A stretch of 64,000 nucleotides of DNA from Diprion similis (GCF_021155765.1 NC_060107.1:11518501-11582500), one strand, 5' to 3'. Positions 45,955 through 59,317 are shown, counted from the first letter of the stretch. Translations and numbers: made by a program. Notes: generated by a model not told the origin, from the letters alone.

Positions 45955-46135
45955 GCATACAGAAATTATCGGACGGTCGATAATGTCGGTCAACTAAATG
46001 AACAGACGATCGATAAGGTGAATCAAAGTGGGAATATCCCCGCCGTCAATCATATCAGAAAAAGGTTTGCGTCTTGGCTAAGTGATGGTAAATGTCGGTA
46101 TGGGAACCTGTATCCAGAACCCGCCTGTTATACCT
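45955..46135. repeat. Repeat block shared with 55395-55515
   Basis: Common words are AAATTATCGGA..GATCGAT, AGAAAA.GGTTT.CGTCTTG, CTAAGTG and TGTCGGTA.GGGAA.CTGTATCCAGAA. Both copies lie next to a GCAATATTGC-type repeat. Confidence 0.5.
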
Positions 46136-46149
46136 GCTCACGGGAAAGG

Positions 46150-46300
46150 GGGTAAAAAATTAGAAAACCCGAAAATCAGAATGGCCAGAATTCCGAATGC
46201 AAAAACATCGAAAACCCACAAAAAAGAACGAACAAAGTGGTGAAACTTCATGAAGTCAAAAATAATAGAAATAGAAATATAAAATTATCGGAAGTTAAAG
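46150..46300. repeat. Repeat block shared with the intron at 5460-5790
   Basis: ATTCCGAATGCAAAAACATCGAAAACCC and AAGTGGTGAAACTTCATGAAG match the same-order words in the copy 2 intron. It sits directly before the 46312-46757 repeat. Confidence 0.4.
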
Positions 46301-46311
46301 TGATGAAAAGT

Positions 46312-46757
46312 TGCACAGCACACAAAAGGTGCAGAATCATTGCAGCAAATCAGGTTCCCAAGGTTTGAAATATTTTCTATGATTTCCACGTGATTTGACA
46401 GTTCAAAATATCACAGAAAAAATGAATAGATATAGATTTGTAAGGTTTGAAACACCCCGAAAACTAGAGATTTAATTTTTCAGGAATGTTGCAGCACGTC
46501 ACCTTGCAAGGGTCGAAGCAATTCGATTGCGTTGCGCAATGTTGTTGCAATATTTCTGAATCTCGGGTTTAAAATAAAGTACGATACCTTTGCAATATTT
46601 CTATGATATTTCGACTGCGAGTAAATTATTATTGAAGATTGGTGCAATATTTTACCGTTGTGCACGTATGTGATTGCAATATCTTGGTAATATTGCAGTC
46701 GTAGTTGCAGTATAGAAATATTGACGTATTGTTCTTGCAATATTGTGTGCCTTGCGG
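46312..46757. repeat. GCAATATTGC-word dispersed repeat, copy D (best-defined ends)
   Basis: It starts GCACAGCACACAAAAGGTGC and ends TTGCAATATTGTGTGCCTTG. The end in reverse complement begins CAAGGCACACAATATTGCAA, so the termini are short inverted repeats around GCACACAA. The interior has repeated TGCAATATTTCT and GCAATATTGCAGT words. Confidence 0.6.
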
Positions 46758-46759
46758 TA

Positions 46760-48030
46760 ATGCGAACATAGTTGCCATGAAAATACTTTCCTACATTTCC
46801 GCTGTCAAATCACGATTTTGGCACACGTAAAGTGATACTTCTGAATGCCAACTTCATGATTAATAAAATATTGTGAAATTCGTATGAGTGGAAAGAAGAG
46901 CGGGGCAGTTTTTATCCTATTGTCATTTGCCGAACGGCGATGGTTCAATTTCTGCGTAATGTCGTCTGTCCACATACCGTGGATATCCGTCGGTAGGCAG
47001 GCATTTACAAACGTCGATGAAGGTTGGATTGCAAGTCTATGACACTGCAGAATTTTTCGCCTCGCGGGGTTTATCGAACATCGATAAAATTGGCAAACTC
47101 CACTGTTCCGACGATTCGCCTCCAGACACCCGATTATCTCCTCTAAAATCAACCAGCTTCGGTGCAATCCATCGACGGTTTTATTCCCTGGTCTGGAGCA
47201 CCAGACTGTGCAAAACGGAACATTTAGTCATAATCAAGGATTCGCTGGCTTGAAGTAGAATTCAAAGTCTAAGAAATTTAAGAACAATTGTTCATAAAAT
47301 TACAGTAGATTCGATATTTTTCGGCTTGATGACTTTCACCCTTTACTTGCCGTCTTTCTTGGTACCATAGAGTTCATTCTCTCTGCACTTGACCCACAGA
47401 CCTTTTGAGAAGGTGGTCATCTTTTCGTGCTTTTATCAATCTAGAAAAGAGGTAGAAAAAGTTCGCAAACAACAGACGATAGTGGGATTCTAAAATACTA
47501 GTCTAGTATTTGCTTGAAGCTTTGAAATTTGAAAATCAACCTGCAATTATTCGACATTTTGTTTGAAATGACGTTTTTCTAATATTTCATACGATTTTAA
47601 TGAAATTTGGTACACATTCTAGTCTGTTGCGTAGTTTTTGCATGAACTGAAATCATTCTTGTCCAAACTGGACTCTGTGAGTATAAATTAAAGACGTGAT
47701 TAGATTAGATAAATTCCGTAAATTATTCGTAATAACACGGAGTTTCAACGTGTGTTTAATTTAAAACTCACGGAGTTTAGTTCGGACCTAAAGTCATCGA
47801 GGGAGACCCTTCATTGCAACCAAACCAATGACACCAATTGCCTCAGTGTTACTTGATCAAGCGCTGCAGTTGAAAGTAATAAGAATTATGGGGTATCCCA
47901 CTTTGCCCCATGTTTAGTCGCATTGGTGTCATTGTGATTTCCGATTCGAATTCCGAATTCAGACTAAGTGTGCCAGGAGAGCAGCCAGTCCAGTTTTCCG
48001 ATTAGATAATCTGGTCCATTCGCGGAGGCT
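46760..48030. other. Intergenic DNA, nothing recognised
   Basis: Short frames only. CGATTTTAATGAAATTTGGT near 47590 is an interspersed-repeat-like word also seen near 24220. Confidence 0.35.
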
Positions 48031-48600
48031 TTTCGAAGCTTTGTTGTTCCACCAGGTGGGTGATGGCGAGTTTTCGAGATCGGGTATTGTTGTAAGTGGT
48101 GGACGGGCAAACGAACCTGGCAGGCGCCGGCATTGTGGCTCAGGATTTATTTCCGCCTTTGTCTCTAACCAGCTCCCCGGGGACTGCTGGGAGCGATACG
48201 GGAGAGCGAGAATTGTTTGTGCGGCTGCAGGCTCAAGGCGCCTCGCAGCACCTGCTGCCTCTTGTTCAACGTTCTCCAGATTCCTCCGATGGTCCCGTTC
48301 CCCTCACTACAGCTTCAGGACTTCGGTTAAGGGCTCATTTCCGACCCTAAAATCTCGGACTGATTGTGAGGCAAGGAAATTTTATTCTAAGGGACCAATG
48401 GCGGGGATGAATTCCATAGTTGGAGGATCAATTCTGTGTGTAATCAATGGGGGCGGCAAGCTGCAGTGGAAGGAAGATTTGAGGTCGCGTAATATTGGGC
48501 TGTTCAACCTAACCTTCTCTCGAAACTATCTCGAAGCTGGTGTAACTTGGGTTCGGTGTGAGGCGCAAGTTCCTTAGACTAGTAAACTGCGGAGATGAAC
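48030..48600. other. GC-rich island with overlapping open frames
   Basis: Two plus-strand frames are open (48041-48577 and 48096-48350). The second reads as a Ser/Pro/Leu-rich peptide. Neither has a recognisable domain. GTAAGT at 48090 is donor-like. It may be an exon or a conserved regulatory element, and the sequence alone does not decide. Confidence 0.3.
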
Positions 48601-48660
48601 GACCTCGAGCAAGTCGTGGCAGTTAGAGGGAGGAAAGGTGCATCCGCAAGTTCGGATCTC

Positions 48661-48714
48661 TTTTTTTTTTCTTCTTCTTCTTCTTCTTCTTCTTCTTCTT
48701 CTTCTTCTTCTTCA
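48661..48714. repeat. (CTT)n microsatellite
   Basis: About 14 units of CTT follow a poly(T) run. Confidence 0.9.
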
Positions 48715-49639
48715 GTGTGATAAAAGTATCCCACCACAACTCTTTCGAGAGTTATCGGTGATAATAAAACTTTTCAGAAATAACGACTTTGATAACTGGA
48801 TTTGTTATCCTACTTGAAGGATAACAACTTGGCCGTTATAGTTTTCCTAGAGCTCGGAATATTCGTCAAGTAACCCATTCGGTGTAGAGCCATACATCGG
48901 GTGAATTAGTGTTCGATGTTTCTATGGACGGTTTGCCGGGCTGAGAGATTAGGGCAGAATGGATTCACTGTCTGTCTGTCTGCCTGTTGCAATATGCACC
49001 AAAGGGATCCTTCTGGAAAACGACAAGCTCATCGACTGCGCAATTATTGTCCTGTCTGCGAGAATCAATTATTCATCTCTCCCAGCCATTACGGAGTTTC
49101 GCTTTGAGAGACACCTTCTTCCACACCCTTTTCAAATATTTACTCAACCCCAATCCTCTCTGCAGTAAGACCTCTTATAACTTAATTGAAGCCCCTCTAG
49201 ACGCGAATTATTAATGACGATTCTTCAATTCAAGTTCACATCACGTATAGGTAAGAACGTATTTGTAGATTAAGTAACTTCCCTCCGAACAAATGACGCT
49301 CAATTTTGTGACATTGACTTCTTTCGGGCGTTGCCTGAGCCGTGTTTTCGCAAAATTCTCTCCACCATTTCCCTCAAAATTGAAACTCAAAAGTGTATTC
49401 ATCAGTTTAAAAAAAATTCATTCTTTCTAGCATAAAGGGTACATTAAATCTAAATTTACTCAACCGCTTTTTTCCATTCCGTGACATGTTGCAGTGCATT
49501 AAAAAACGTCAGGAACGTAATTTTTTAAATGATAGTTTGGCTATTAGAGGGTCCACAAAGACCACCCTTATAATGTTACCTCCGCTAATGAATATTATAA
49601 GTTTTCTCGATGAAATTAATTAAATTTCACTATCCACAG

Positions 49640-50210
49640 ACACGTCTTTCATCTTCGCGTCTTGAATCGAAGGCCACGAGAGTCTGCTGTGATCCCAGAC
49701 TTGAAACACGTTGAAAAAAATATATAAACGGTGCTGAAATGAGCTGTGTGACGGACAGGAAGTACTAGGGGATGATTATAAGTAGTTAAGGGCTTAATCG
49801 TATCCAACTTCAGATCTCGACGGGTCACTTGTTTCTGCCAGTGGCACAAATAGCGACTGACCCACTTCCTGAGGTAACCCCAGCTGCGGCAGACCACGTG
49901 CGCTTGCACATAACCTCGAAGAGTGCTGCGGAGAAAGAGCAACGGATATGGCCGAAGCAGGTACAACACGGAGGAAAGAAGAGACAATAAGAGCACTTTG
50001 CACCGCAGACTTTGAGCAGCTGGGCGAGAGGGTGATTCGTCATCAGTCTTTCCCTCCAGCACCTCTGGCTCTTCGTGACCCTTCATCCCTCCGCCATTTC
50101 ACCCTCCCTGTCTTGGCGACGATTTGCAGGGGTTGCAGGTCAGAGTCGTTAAGGAGCTTCAGAGCCGATCTTACCTCGATTGGAAGACGCGATGATGTTA
50201 TGTGACCTAC
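49640..50210. other. GC-rich island with all three minus-strand frames open
   Basis: Over about 49800-50000 all three minus-strand frames and one plus-strand frame lack stops for 60 codons or more. That argues that base composition, not coding, is responsible. No domain was recognised. Confidence 0.3.
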
Positions 50211-50277
50211 ACGGAGTGAAAAGAATATTTGATATTTTGATTTAAAAATTTGCTAAGAATAATTAAAGTTTAAAATC

Positions 50278-50636
50278 TATGACGTAAAACGGATACTTTT
50301 TTTTAAACTGCCATAAATTGATAAATTTTTCGAAATTTTAAATTCCAGCTCGACATACTATAACTACAATTTTATTTTACAAGAATTTTTTTCAAGTTTT
50401 GCAGATCGATCAATATTTACTGGAGATATGATGCCGTTGATCAACTTTTTTTTCTTAATCTTGTGGACCACGTGATTTTTTTCATACTAGTTTTTGTAAA
50501 AATTAAGCGAAATAAAAGTTTTTTATAAAGTTTAAATACCAATAAACAATGTGTACTATTTATTTTTATTAATTTCTATTCTTATCCCTACTAAAAAAAA
50601 AAAAAAAATTCTTGTAGCACATTTTTGGCGCTGCCA
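50278..50636. mobile_element. Truncated copy of the TTAA foldback element
   Basis: It matches 36333-36983: the arm GACGTAAAACG.A.ACTTTTTTTTAAACTGCC, the block CGACATACTATAACTACAAT, GCAGATCGATCAATATTTAC and the terminal ACATTTTTGGCGCTGCC. The opposite end and the outermost terminal bases are missing. Confidence 0.65.
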
Positions 50637-50779
50637 TTTTCAAACAGTTGTATAGAAATTTGAATATTCGACATTAATAATATTGCCAATGATTAAGTAT
50701 CCCATTTTGCTCCAAGTTCATGTGGCAATAAATTTTTCACTTCATTTTAATAATTGCTTTCATTTTGAATCCACGCTGT

Positions 50780-51020
50780 TTCCAAGTTGAGAATCGTTAC
50801 AAGAGAATCTCAGACGTCACGGGGTTCGCGTCACAGCATTGCTAACGAGCTCCCTCCGATAGTTGTTGGTACTTTGTTCGGTGGTAGTGAGGGCGGCCTG
50901 ATCCTTCCTGCGTTGGTACAATGCTGGAATATACATCGGCCAGGGGTTGGAAGGTACACGCTGGCACAGCGGGGCGTCAGCATTATCAAGAGGCATTATA
51001 ATGCCACGTCAACTTAACGA
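50780..51020. other. Small GC-rich island
   Basis: A plus-strand frame at 50787-51017 is open, but no motif or splice evidence was seen. Confidence 0.25.
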
Positions 51021-52917
51021 GGTATGTCCCTTGAAATGATGGTTACCAAACTGACAGGTTGGCCCCCTGGGCCTGTTGCACCAAATCCGAGGATTCGCCA
51101 TTCGGAAAGAGGACATCACAAAACTGACGCTTTTGGTCTCGAAGTGTATAATGAACCGGACTTCAAAAATCAGTGTTTGGGTCCTCAGGTGACAGGAAAT
51201 AATGGAAATTCATTGGAGAAGTGGTGGTGCCATTGATAGAATAGCTATTAATCAAAAACTTGCAACTATAGATCGTACTAAGTTCAGAAAACAGAGCTTG
51301 AAAAATCAGTGTTCAAGTCCTCGTATGACAGGGAACAATAAACATTTATTTATTCATATTGAGTGCCTAACCTGTCCCTTTATTTTTCAGATTTTACTTT
51401 ATTCATTGAATGTGTAGAATGTAAATGGAACGATTCTGGTCGGATTTTGGACAATTGATCGAAATTGATCCATGCTACGGTATTTATTGGCATATTATTA
51501 CATTTTTAAAGGTTAATGTTTCAAATGTACTTCAGAATCATGGTTTTATAATTATAAACCATATAAAATACATTTAGATCGTTTTATCAATGTTCTCATT
51601 TTCTATTATTTGAGGACCCATGCGATGATTTTTGAACCTTTATTTATTTCACTCTTGAAGACTGAAATCTACACTTTTTCAACATTCTCCATTTTGGAAA
51701 AATGTTACTACCTAAGGTTGAGGTCTCATTTTGACAATTGTGTGGACTTTTCTTCCATTTCTTTTAATTTTACGATATTTTAAAAGCTGAAATTAAAACT
51801 TACAGTTTTTTCGTGTGTTTATTTTTTCTTTTAGCATTTTCTTAATGTGACTTGAAATGCTAACCATAAGAATTACTTCAATTTTTGACTTGTTTTAAAG
51901 TGTTTGTTGGTATACGTCTTACGAACCTTAAAATTCCTGTTTTGAATTGTAGAGTTTTGATAAAGATTTTGAAAACAATTATGTTCTGTGAAAATCTATT
52001 GAATTCATTCAAGAAAATACTGAAAATTTTCAAAACTTATATTCGATTTCTGAGAGCTTTCAAATCATACAAAAACCGTAATCATAGTAATTTGCGTGGC
52101 TGGGTGGTACGTAATAATTTTTTCGATGTAACTAAAAAATAATTGTGAATTCTTACTCATAATTGTGAGATTTAGCGATGTATTACACTGTTTTGCATGG
52201 ACTTTATTCTTCTCTACCAACGATCAAAATTTCGATAATTCAGTAAGAGATTGGAGAAATTCTTCCTCACTCTCTTAGTAGAAACGAGTGAATTTTCTCA
52301 CATCATTTTGTAAAATCAGGAATTAAAATAGCCTCGCCGTGAGTAAATTAAATATGAGGTTTTCCTTCGCTCCGGCGGCGTTACACGAAGATAAAATTTT
52401 TAATTAGGGTGCTTCTATAGCGTTTGAAACCCCGTTGACATTCACGGGCTTACTTACCTCTTTATTCTCTTCAAAAATAATAAAAATTGTAAAAACACGT
52501 TTCTCTCCGTTTTATAAAACGTCCAGGTATAACGAAGTGTGCTGCTGCTGGGAATTTCATTTTTGGACGAGCTGCTGAAATAAAAAACAAAAAAAAAAAA
52601 AAAATTTCGTCCTGATTTTTACCGTTTCAAATGAGTTCCGTGAAATTATTTTGCAAATAAATTTCAAGGAGAGTAAGAAAGCGGTGAAATATGCATGTAT
52701 AATTTCATAGTACCGAATAAAATACTACTCGTTTAGCTGACAAAAGGTTATCAAACCAAATGTATTTGAACTGAAATATCATCGAAGACTTCTCACATTC
52801 ATACACCAATTATTTATTCATCTAAAATATTTTCTACCTCAAAATTACACATTGATCGCGTTGAACGCAGTTTTGTGAGGAATGTTAGACATCCGGGAAG
52901 CTGTAAGGAAAGCTGGG

Positions 52918-52950
52918 AGAGAGAGAGAGAGAAAGAGAGAGGAGAGAGTG
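52918..52950. repeat. (GA)n microsatellite
   Basis: Interrupted GA repeat, GAGAGAGAGAGAGAAAGAGA and onward. Confidence 0.8.
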
Positions 52951-54043
52951 AATAGAGTCCCATTTGCTTAGCGTTATGGGGAAGCACCAGCGCTTCGCTC
53001 TCGCAGTATATTAAATTTGCATTTCCTAGGTAATTGAGATTTCGAGTAATATATTTTCACGCGCACTTGATTAAATTTCATTTTATATTATACCTTTGCT
53101 TTCTATACAACGTCTGACGGAAAGAAATATTCGCAAGAATTATTGCTTTTCCGGGCTTTGCAAGAATGAACGGAAGAAAAAAAAAAAAAAAACACGTCTA
53201 ATTTAATTTCCAGCGATGTACCGATCGCCTCTAACAAATTTTAACGCGTTCACCATTATGGAAATTTGAGGTGTAAATCTTTTCGGCATTATCATTCGAC
53301 GGAGTAAAAATTTTTATACTACTACGAAAAAAGGATGATCGTAAAATACATTATTTTTAAATCATAAGTGATTAGATTTAATCCTGGTTCTTTTTTCTCT
53401 ACGCACAGTTTTATTTCTCAGCCGATACGGTCAAGGAATTTTGACAAAAAACCACATTCTCAATAATTTAAAAACACATTAATTTTTCGCAAAATAATTT
53501 TATACTCAAGTGAGAGTTTGATTTTGGTTCTTTTGGTAGATTTCCAGTGAATTGATGTAAGAAACTGTCACTGAATCAGAATAATAGTAACAATTCTTGG
53601 ATATAAAAAAAAATTTGGAATCCATGAATTCAAATAACACAATCTTAATTAATAATAATATCCTATTAATGACAGTATTAGATTCCATAATCAGTGTTGT
53701 CTCCTACCAGAAACAAACGATTTATTCATTTTCTGAAAAAACAAAATTGAAGTAACATCCAAAATCTACGACTTTCGAATTGAATAAAACAATTACACGT
53801 TAATGTTCAACTTTCTCGAAAATTATTCACAAACAGCTAATCTCTGATTCATATTCATAGTTTGTAATTTTTCTCACGTGGAAGAGAAGTTTTTTTTTCA
53901 TCATAAAACTGAACCAAATCGATTTCACTCTCACTGTTCGTACAGTGACGAATATTTTATTCGACGTGGCCCGACGCACCCGCAATTTCATTGCTTGTTG
54001 AATACAACAATGAGAAACACGAAGTGCGTGTCGACAGTCGTTA

Positions 54044-54059
54044 AGGCGTCGCGACGCCT
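54044..54059. repeat. Perfect 16-base palindrome
   Basis: AGGCGTCGCGACGCCT equals its own reverse complement in an otherwise unremarkable stretch. Confidence 0.7.
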
Positions 54060-54949
54060 GTCTAAAACTGCCTATAATTCGCGACATCTGTACCTACCTA
54101 GGCGCGTTTCAACCGTAAATATATCCAAAACGGAAGTGTATAACCGGGGAATCATTACAGCGGTAGGTAAATACTAACCTCCAGCAACTACGCCTAATGC
54201 TAGCTCTCTGTTCACCAGCGCCATCTTTCCACCGAATTCGGTCAGTTCTTGGAACAAAGTGGAATATCGATTCCAATTTATTGCACGCATGGGGTCAGGA
54301 TCGGTCGGCTTTCGTACGGTACTGTTTATACAAAACTACCTGTAAGTGGTATAATTTTCATCCAGTCGCAGCTGTTGTGCTAAATTGGAACAAACAATTG
54401 TTGAGAATCACGCCATTTTCCATAAAAACAACTTTTTTCGTACGTGAAACTTCGCAACTAGTCAATGGAAAGTTGTTTTCATGTCACAATATTCTCAAAG
54501 CTTAGTTAAGATCTTTCAAAAATGATGAATATCAATGAAAAAGTGCAGCAAAAAAAAAAACAACAACTTCTAATTCACCCCTAGAAACGTAAATTCACGT
54601 GCCAACATTGGACTTGTAGAGCGCAGCGTGGACCAACACACTTGAACCGAGAACATTGTCTCTTTAATTTCATCCCCAAGGGCGTTTCCGCCTCGAATTT
54701 CCTCCCTCGACTTCTTTCCCGCCACGAGAAACCAGGGAATTGGAATATGTATACCTGTGCCCACCACTCCAGCGTGACTTTTCAATTAACCGCAACAACC
54801 GCGAAGGGTATGAAAAACTGGAAACTATCCAGGGAAGATGATATTATTAATTTGGTAGCAACCATTGGCCAATAACTTAGCTATCAACCGAAGGTTTAAG
54901 ACACTTTGTTGCAACTGGTTAGTTGTAAACGTGGAAATAAAATCCACGC

Positions 54950-55360
54950 GCTCCTCAGTAGTGCGAAAATATCGCAGTTGGTTAATTTAATTGCGGAAAG
55001 TATTTTTAAATACTGTAGAAATATAGCAGGCATGTAAATTTATTAGCTTCAACAAGTTGCGAAAAAATTGCAGCAATTTAACTTGATAAGCTTTAAAATG
55101 CTGCAAGGATATAGTAAAAACGTTAGTTCGCCAGGATTGAAACATTCCAGTAATGTTTGAAAATTAGAAACGTTGCAAAAACATTGTAGAAATCGCACTC
55201 TTGTGGGTTTACCCAAAGTTTTTGCAAAGCTTTGAGCGCAAGTTGCGGTATCGCATAAAACGGCAGTATTCTAACATTATTTCTGCTACTGCGGCTGCAA
55301 TATAGCTATATTGTTATTGCTATGTTTTTTTTTCCCTTTTACATATTGCGTGCTGCATGA
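54950..55360. repeat. GCAATATTGC-word dispersed repeat, copy E
   Basis: A degenerate copy with GCGAAAAAATTGCAGCAATT, TTGCAAAAACATTGTAGAAA and a terminal ACATATTGCGTGCTGCATGA. Confidence 0.5.
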
Positions 55361-55394
55361 GAAGTGAATCGATTAAAGTGTGGGAAGGAGTCTT

Positions 55395-55515
55395 CTCAAA
55401 CTGTTGGTAAGGTATAGCAACAAAATTATCGGATGATCGATGAACATTATAGAAAAGGGTTTACGTCTTGACTAAGTGTCGGTAAAATGTCGGTACAGGA
55501 ATCTGTATCCAGAAG
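55395..55515. repeat. Repeat block shared with 45955-46135
   Basis: It contains AAAATTATCGGATGATCGAT, GGGTTTACGTCTTGACTAAG and GTACAGGAATCTGTATCCAG, in the same order as the 46-kb copy. Confidence 0.5.
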
Positions 55516-56581
55516 GATTCTTCATCTTTGCCTCAAATAGTGGATCAAAAATGTGTAAAACTTGGAAGATTTCTGGAGCAAGTTCGAAAACCCTGTTTTG
55601 ATGAATTACACGAGTCATAAAGAGAAATTTGGTGTGTTTCGAATTCCGAAATTTCACGTTTCTAATCGCACCTACTTTCTTTGGTAGAACTTTATTGTCG
55701 TGATGACAACATAGCACTTAAGCTAAAATATGGGAAAGTAATTTAAGTCGATGATCGTAACTCAAAACCAAAAAAAAAGTGTATACTTCTAACTATCAAC
55801 GTAGATCGCTGGTTTTAAGACAATTTGGTCCTAAACGTAGTGTAAAAAATGCGGTGTGGCGTTGTTTGAATTTGATGATAGTCTAACGCTATATCGAACG
55901 TTAAACTTTCGAATTGAGCAAAAAAATTGGTCTATATTTATCTCTGCTGGACAAAGTTGGTCAATTTTACTATCACCATTTTTTTATAGCGTATATAACC
56001 TGTCTTGTAGTTGAAGCTCTTTGTGTTTACCTTATGGAAATGATCATCAAGTCGATTTGATTCAGTAGTCTCATATTGAACTTCAAAATAATGCTCTTCT
56101 CTACACGGAAATGAAGTATTTGAAGAAGAATAATGACCGTTTTTTTTTTCATACTTGAGGTGATGAAAACGAGATCAAACTATGCATTACTCAGGGACAA
56201 AAGTCGTGTTGACCGGTGATATTCAGAATTATTTTGGTCTCCTCGAAAAGCCATTCGGGTTCCCGAGAGCTGCTGCACCTGACGGACCTCGACGATTTGA
56301 TTCAACCCTGTACTTATTCAAGATGTCAACAAGGGTTGAGTGGCGGTCCTCCAGGGAAAGGAGGCCCCTTACCCTCAGTTTTCCTCCTTAGCCTTCACCT
56401 TCGCTTGAAATCATAAACAGACACTTCTCGGGTAAGGACCTACTTATCACCTGTTATCCTCCGAGATTTTCTGACACTTCCGAGGGCCGAAAGATGTGCT
56501 CTTTAGCATAATGAAACGATACGTATGCCGGACACAACGGTGCTCCTGGTACCCGGCAACCCCCGCCAAATTAGGTGTGTG

Positions 56582-56585
<4 letters not shown>

Positions 56586-56614
<29 letters not shown>
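56586..56614. repeat. (TA)n microsatellite
   Basis: Uninterrupted TA units. They generate an IYIY-type frame that is not a gene. Confidence 0.85.
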
Positions 56615-56616
<2 letters not shown>

Positions 56617-59317
56617 TCATTCCAGGCCACGAATCTCACCATTTTTTTGTAAGTATGATGGTGAGTGGACACAAAAATGCGATCAGATAATTCTCAGACT
56701 TTTGAAAAAAATCTGTCTTCCAGTATTCGATCGATAAGTAAATTCATCGATAGCCATAATTAATTTTTAATGGAATTAAAGTAACTGGTAAGACTTCTGA
56801 CTTGAAACTAATTTACGAAATAGAAGAAAGTAAGTTTGAGAAGAGACGAAAAAAGGTCAGGAAAAAGAAGAAAAATCTCCGGCGTAGCAATTTTGTGGTC
56901 TGTATTCAAATTACGATAAACGATTTCTTGTTGCTTATCTTTGTTGTTCTTTTTTCTGCTCATTTGAATTTTTCATTTCAAATCTATTTGATCATACCAC
57001 TGGAACTAAATGCACGCGTATTTTAGCTGTCGGCGTAAGATTTTCGTCTATTGACCCAGACTTGACGACGTAACAATTGAAATCGGTTATGGCTGATAAT
57101 GATTTAGCCAACTCGGCAGTTTGGGAAAAGCTCATTGTTAGTCATAATGCATGGATTTATTAATATTAATACAAAAAAAAAAAAAAGAAAATGAAAGAAA
57201 AGAAAACTTGAAATAAAAAATTGAAATCTGTATTTTCGAGTACTGAAATCAATGGACCACGTCCACGTCCTTTGTCCCTGGGTAATAATTATAGTAAATC
57301 AAGCTTGTGACAAAAAAGTTGACTGATTTTTCCCGAATCTTTTGATGTAAATGTAAAACTGTTTGTTCTAATGTTATTTGTTGGGTCTGTTAGCAAGTTT
57401 ATCTCACGTTATCCGCAACAGACTTCCTAGCTCACTACCCAGTTTTATAAATATCTGTGAAACTATTTCCGTAGCGAGAGAGTTCACCACCTAGTGGATG
57501 TTTTCGGTATTAGTGTATCGATGCTCACGGTTAATATAGTCTCTACTTGTTTCAAAGCATGTGGAGTTTCTTCTATATACCTTGTAAACAAATAAGTGCA
57601 ACTGATTCATCGAGTTACATTCAATCGATGCAATTTTTTTGTTGGCTAAATTGTTGTACTTGTTTTATTTGAAGTACCTAATTGCTTCTGCCAGCGAATA
57701 TGCGACTTGGAGAAACGATATATAAGCTTCATATGAAATGATATTTAGTTGGTTCAATTTCAGAAACACAGCAAAAGGTTCATTGGAGTCAATACTTGAC
57801 TTTAGGAATTCGCTTGACTAAATCATTTTGCCAAACTACCTCAACCAAAATTGTTGTATCGAAGTTATCGTATTTGTAACAAATAAGGGATACTTGATTA
57901 AAGTGAATGGACTCTTAACAAAATCTACTTTATTGATTCAAGAATTCGTTTCCCTCCGCGTAGTTTATTTCAATTGATTCCTTAATTTTCGTTGTAAACT
58001 TGATCTCACAGGTTACTTCTCGCTCGCGGAAAAGAGCCAGGAACAATCCTGATTAGCACAAGCTGAAAGACTGTTGGATGAATAAAACATTTTCTTTCAC
58101 CACCACAGCCAGCCCTGAAGACACCGTTTGGACTGGGAATATCTCTAACTTAGAAAGAAGGAAATATGAAAGAGGAAAAAATGTTAGCATCAACTTGAGT
58201 AGTCGAGAACCGGCAAAGGGATGTCACACAGAAACTCGCGTCTCGCCTCCAGCGTTAGCAGCAAGGACGAGAGAGCACTTCGAGTTATTAGAACTAGAAC
58301 AATGTGCGTCCCGGGTGAACATAATTCCGAGACTGGAGGTGCTGCAGACGTCCAAACATGAAAGGGTTAAGCGAGCTGCGCGGCAAGTTCGTACCTTCGT
58401 TTTCACGTCGAGAGGGGAAACCCGGCTCTCTGTTTCTGCACATCGAGCTTGTCCTGCAGACCCCAAACTTCACAGGATTCCCTTAATTAATTACCCAAAT
58501 TAGATTGCTTCGTGGACATGCAAACCACTCACAACATACGTTTGCCATACTAATCAGGTGATTTTATACGTTTCCAGACGATCTGTTTTTCTTTTTTTTC
58601 GACTAATATTAGACTATTATGGACTAGTCTAGTGGGTCTCGAGAAGCTTCTTGAATCCATTCATTAACGTTCAGAAGAAACATTCAGTTTCGTTGATCTA
58701 TCGATATTCCGCAGTCATATAAGTGATCCGAAAATTTCTGTGGTCAGAATTTTTTTATAGATCATTTCGATTTAGCCAATCAGATTCGAAAGCTGAGCTG
58801 AAACTGTGCATTGACTTTTTGGGATCGATCTACAATTGGGGATTCTACATTAAACCGCAGTGTCTAAAAAGTAGACTGACTTTGAAACCTAAGTAAAATA
58901 TGAATGTGTCTAACGAACATCAAGATTCTTTTTTTTCCTAGAATCTAGGAGAGTTAGTGTATCATTTGAAAATTTGGAAAGTGTTTGTCTGTTGTAAAGA
59001 CATAAGAAAGTGATAAAATGTGTATACCTGGGATAGATAAGGATTTTTCGGATTTTCGATTGCAAAATCAAAAGTTCATTCTTCCAGTTTTCGATATTAT
59101 AAAAAACAAATCTTAAAAATCGAATAAGCTATCGTATTTTACTCGGGTTTTGCTTTTGGCTGGCTTTTCTTGATGCTACACTAAATAAAAATAATTCTAA
59201 GAAAGAATTAGAAATTTAGATCGGCCAATATCTTCTATTCTGGATTGTCGTAGGCACTATTGAGAGTCAGTCGAGGGGATCGAATCGTTTCACATCGTGA
59301 ACAATTGGATGTGCTTC

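Larger units (their letters stand above)
51020..54940. other. Gene-poor AT-rich DNA
   Basis: No supported gene. It includes a (GA)n tract at 52918-52950 and a 16-base GC-rich palindrome at 54044-54059. Confidence 0.35.

Noticed and set aside
48041..48577. Plus-strand frame of 178 codons
   Set aside because: A second frame is open across the same DNA, and the peptide has an irregular composition with no domain.
49649..50086. Minus-strand frame of 145 codons
   Set aside because: All three minus frames are open over much of it; no family resemblance.
58078..58503. Plus-strand frame of 141 codons
   Set aside because: No domain or splice support; GC-rich local composition and a competing minus-strand frame.
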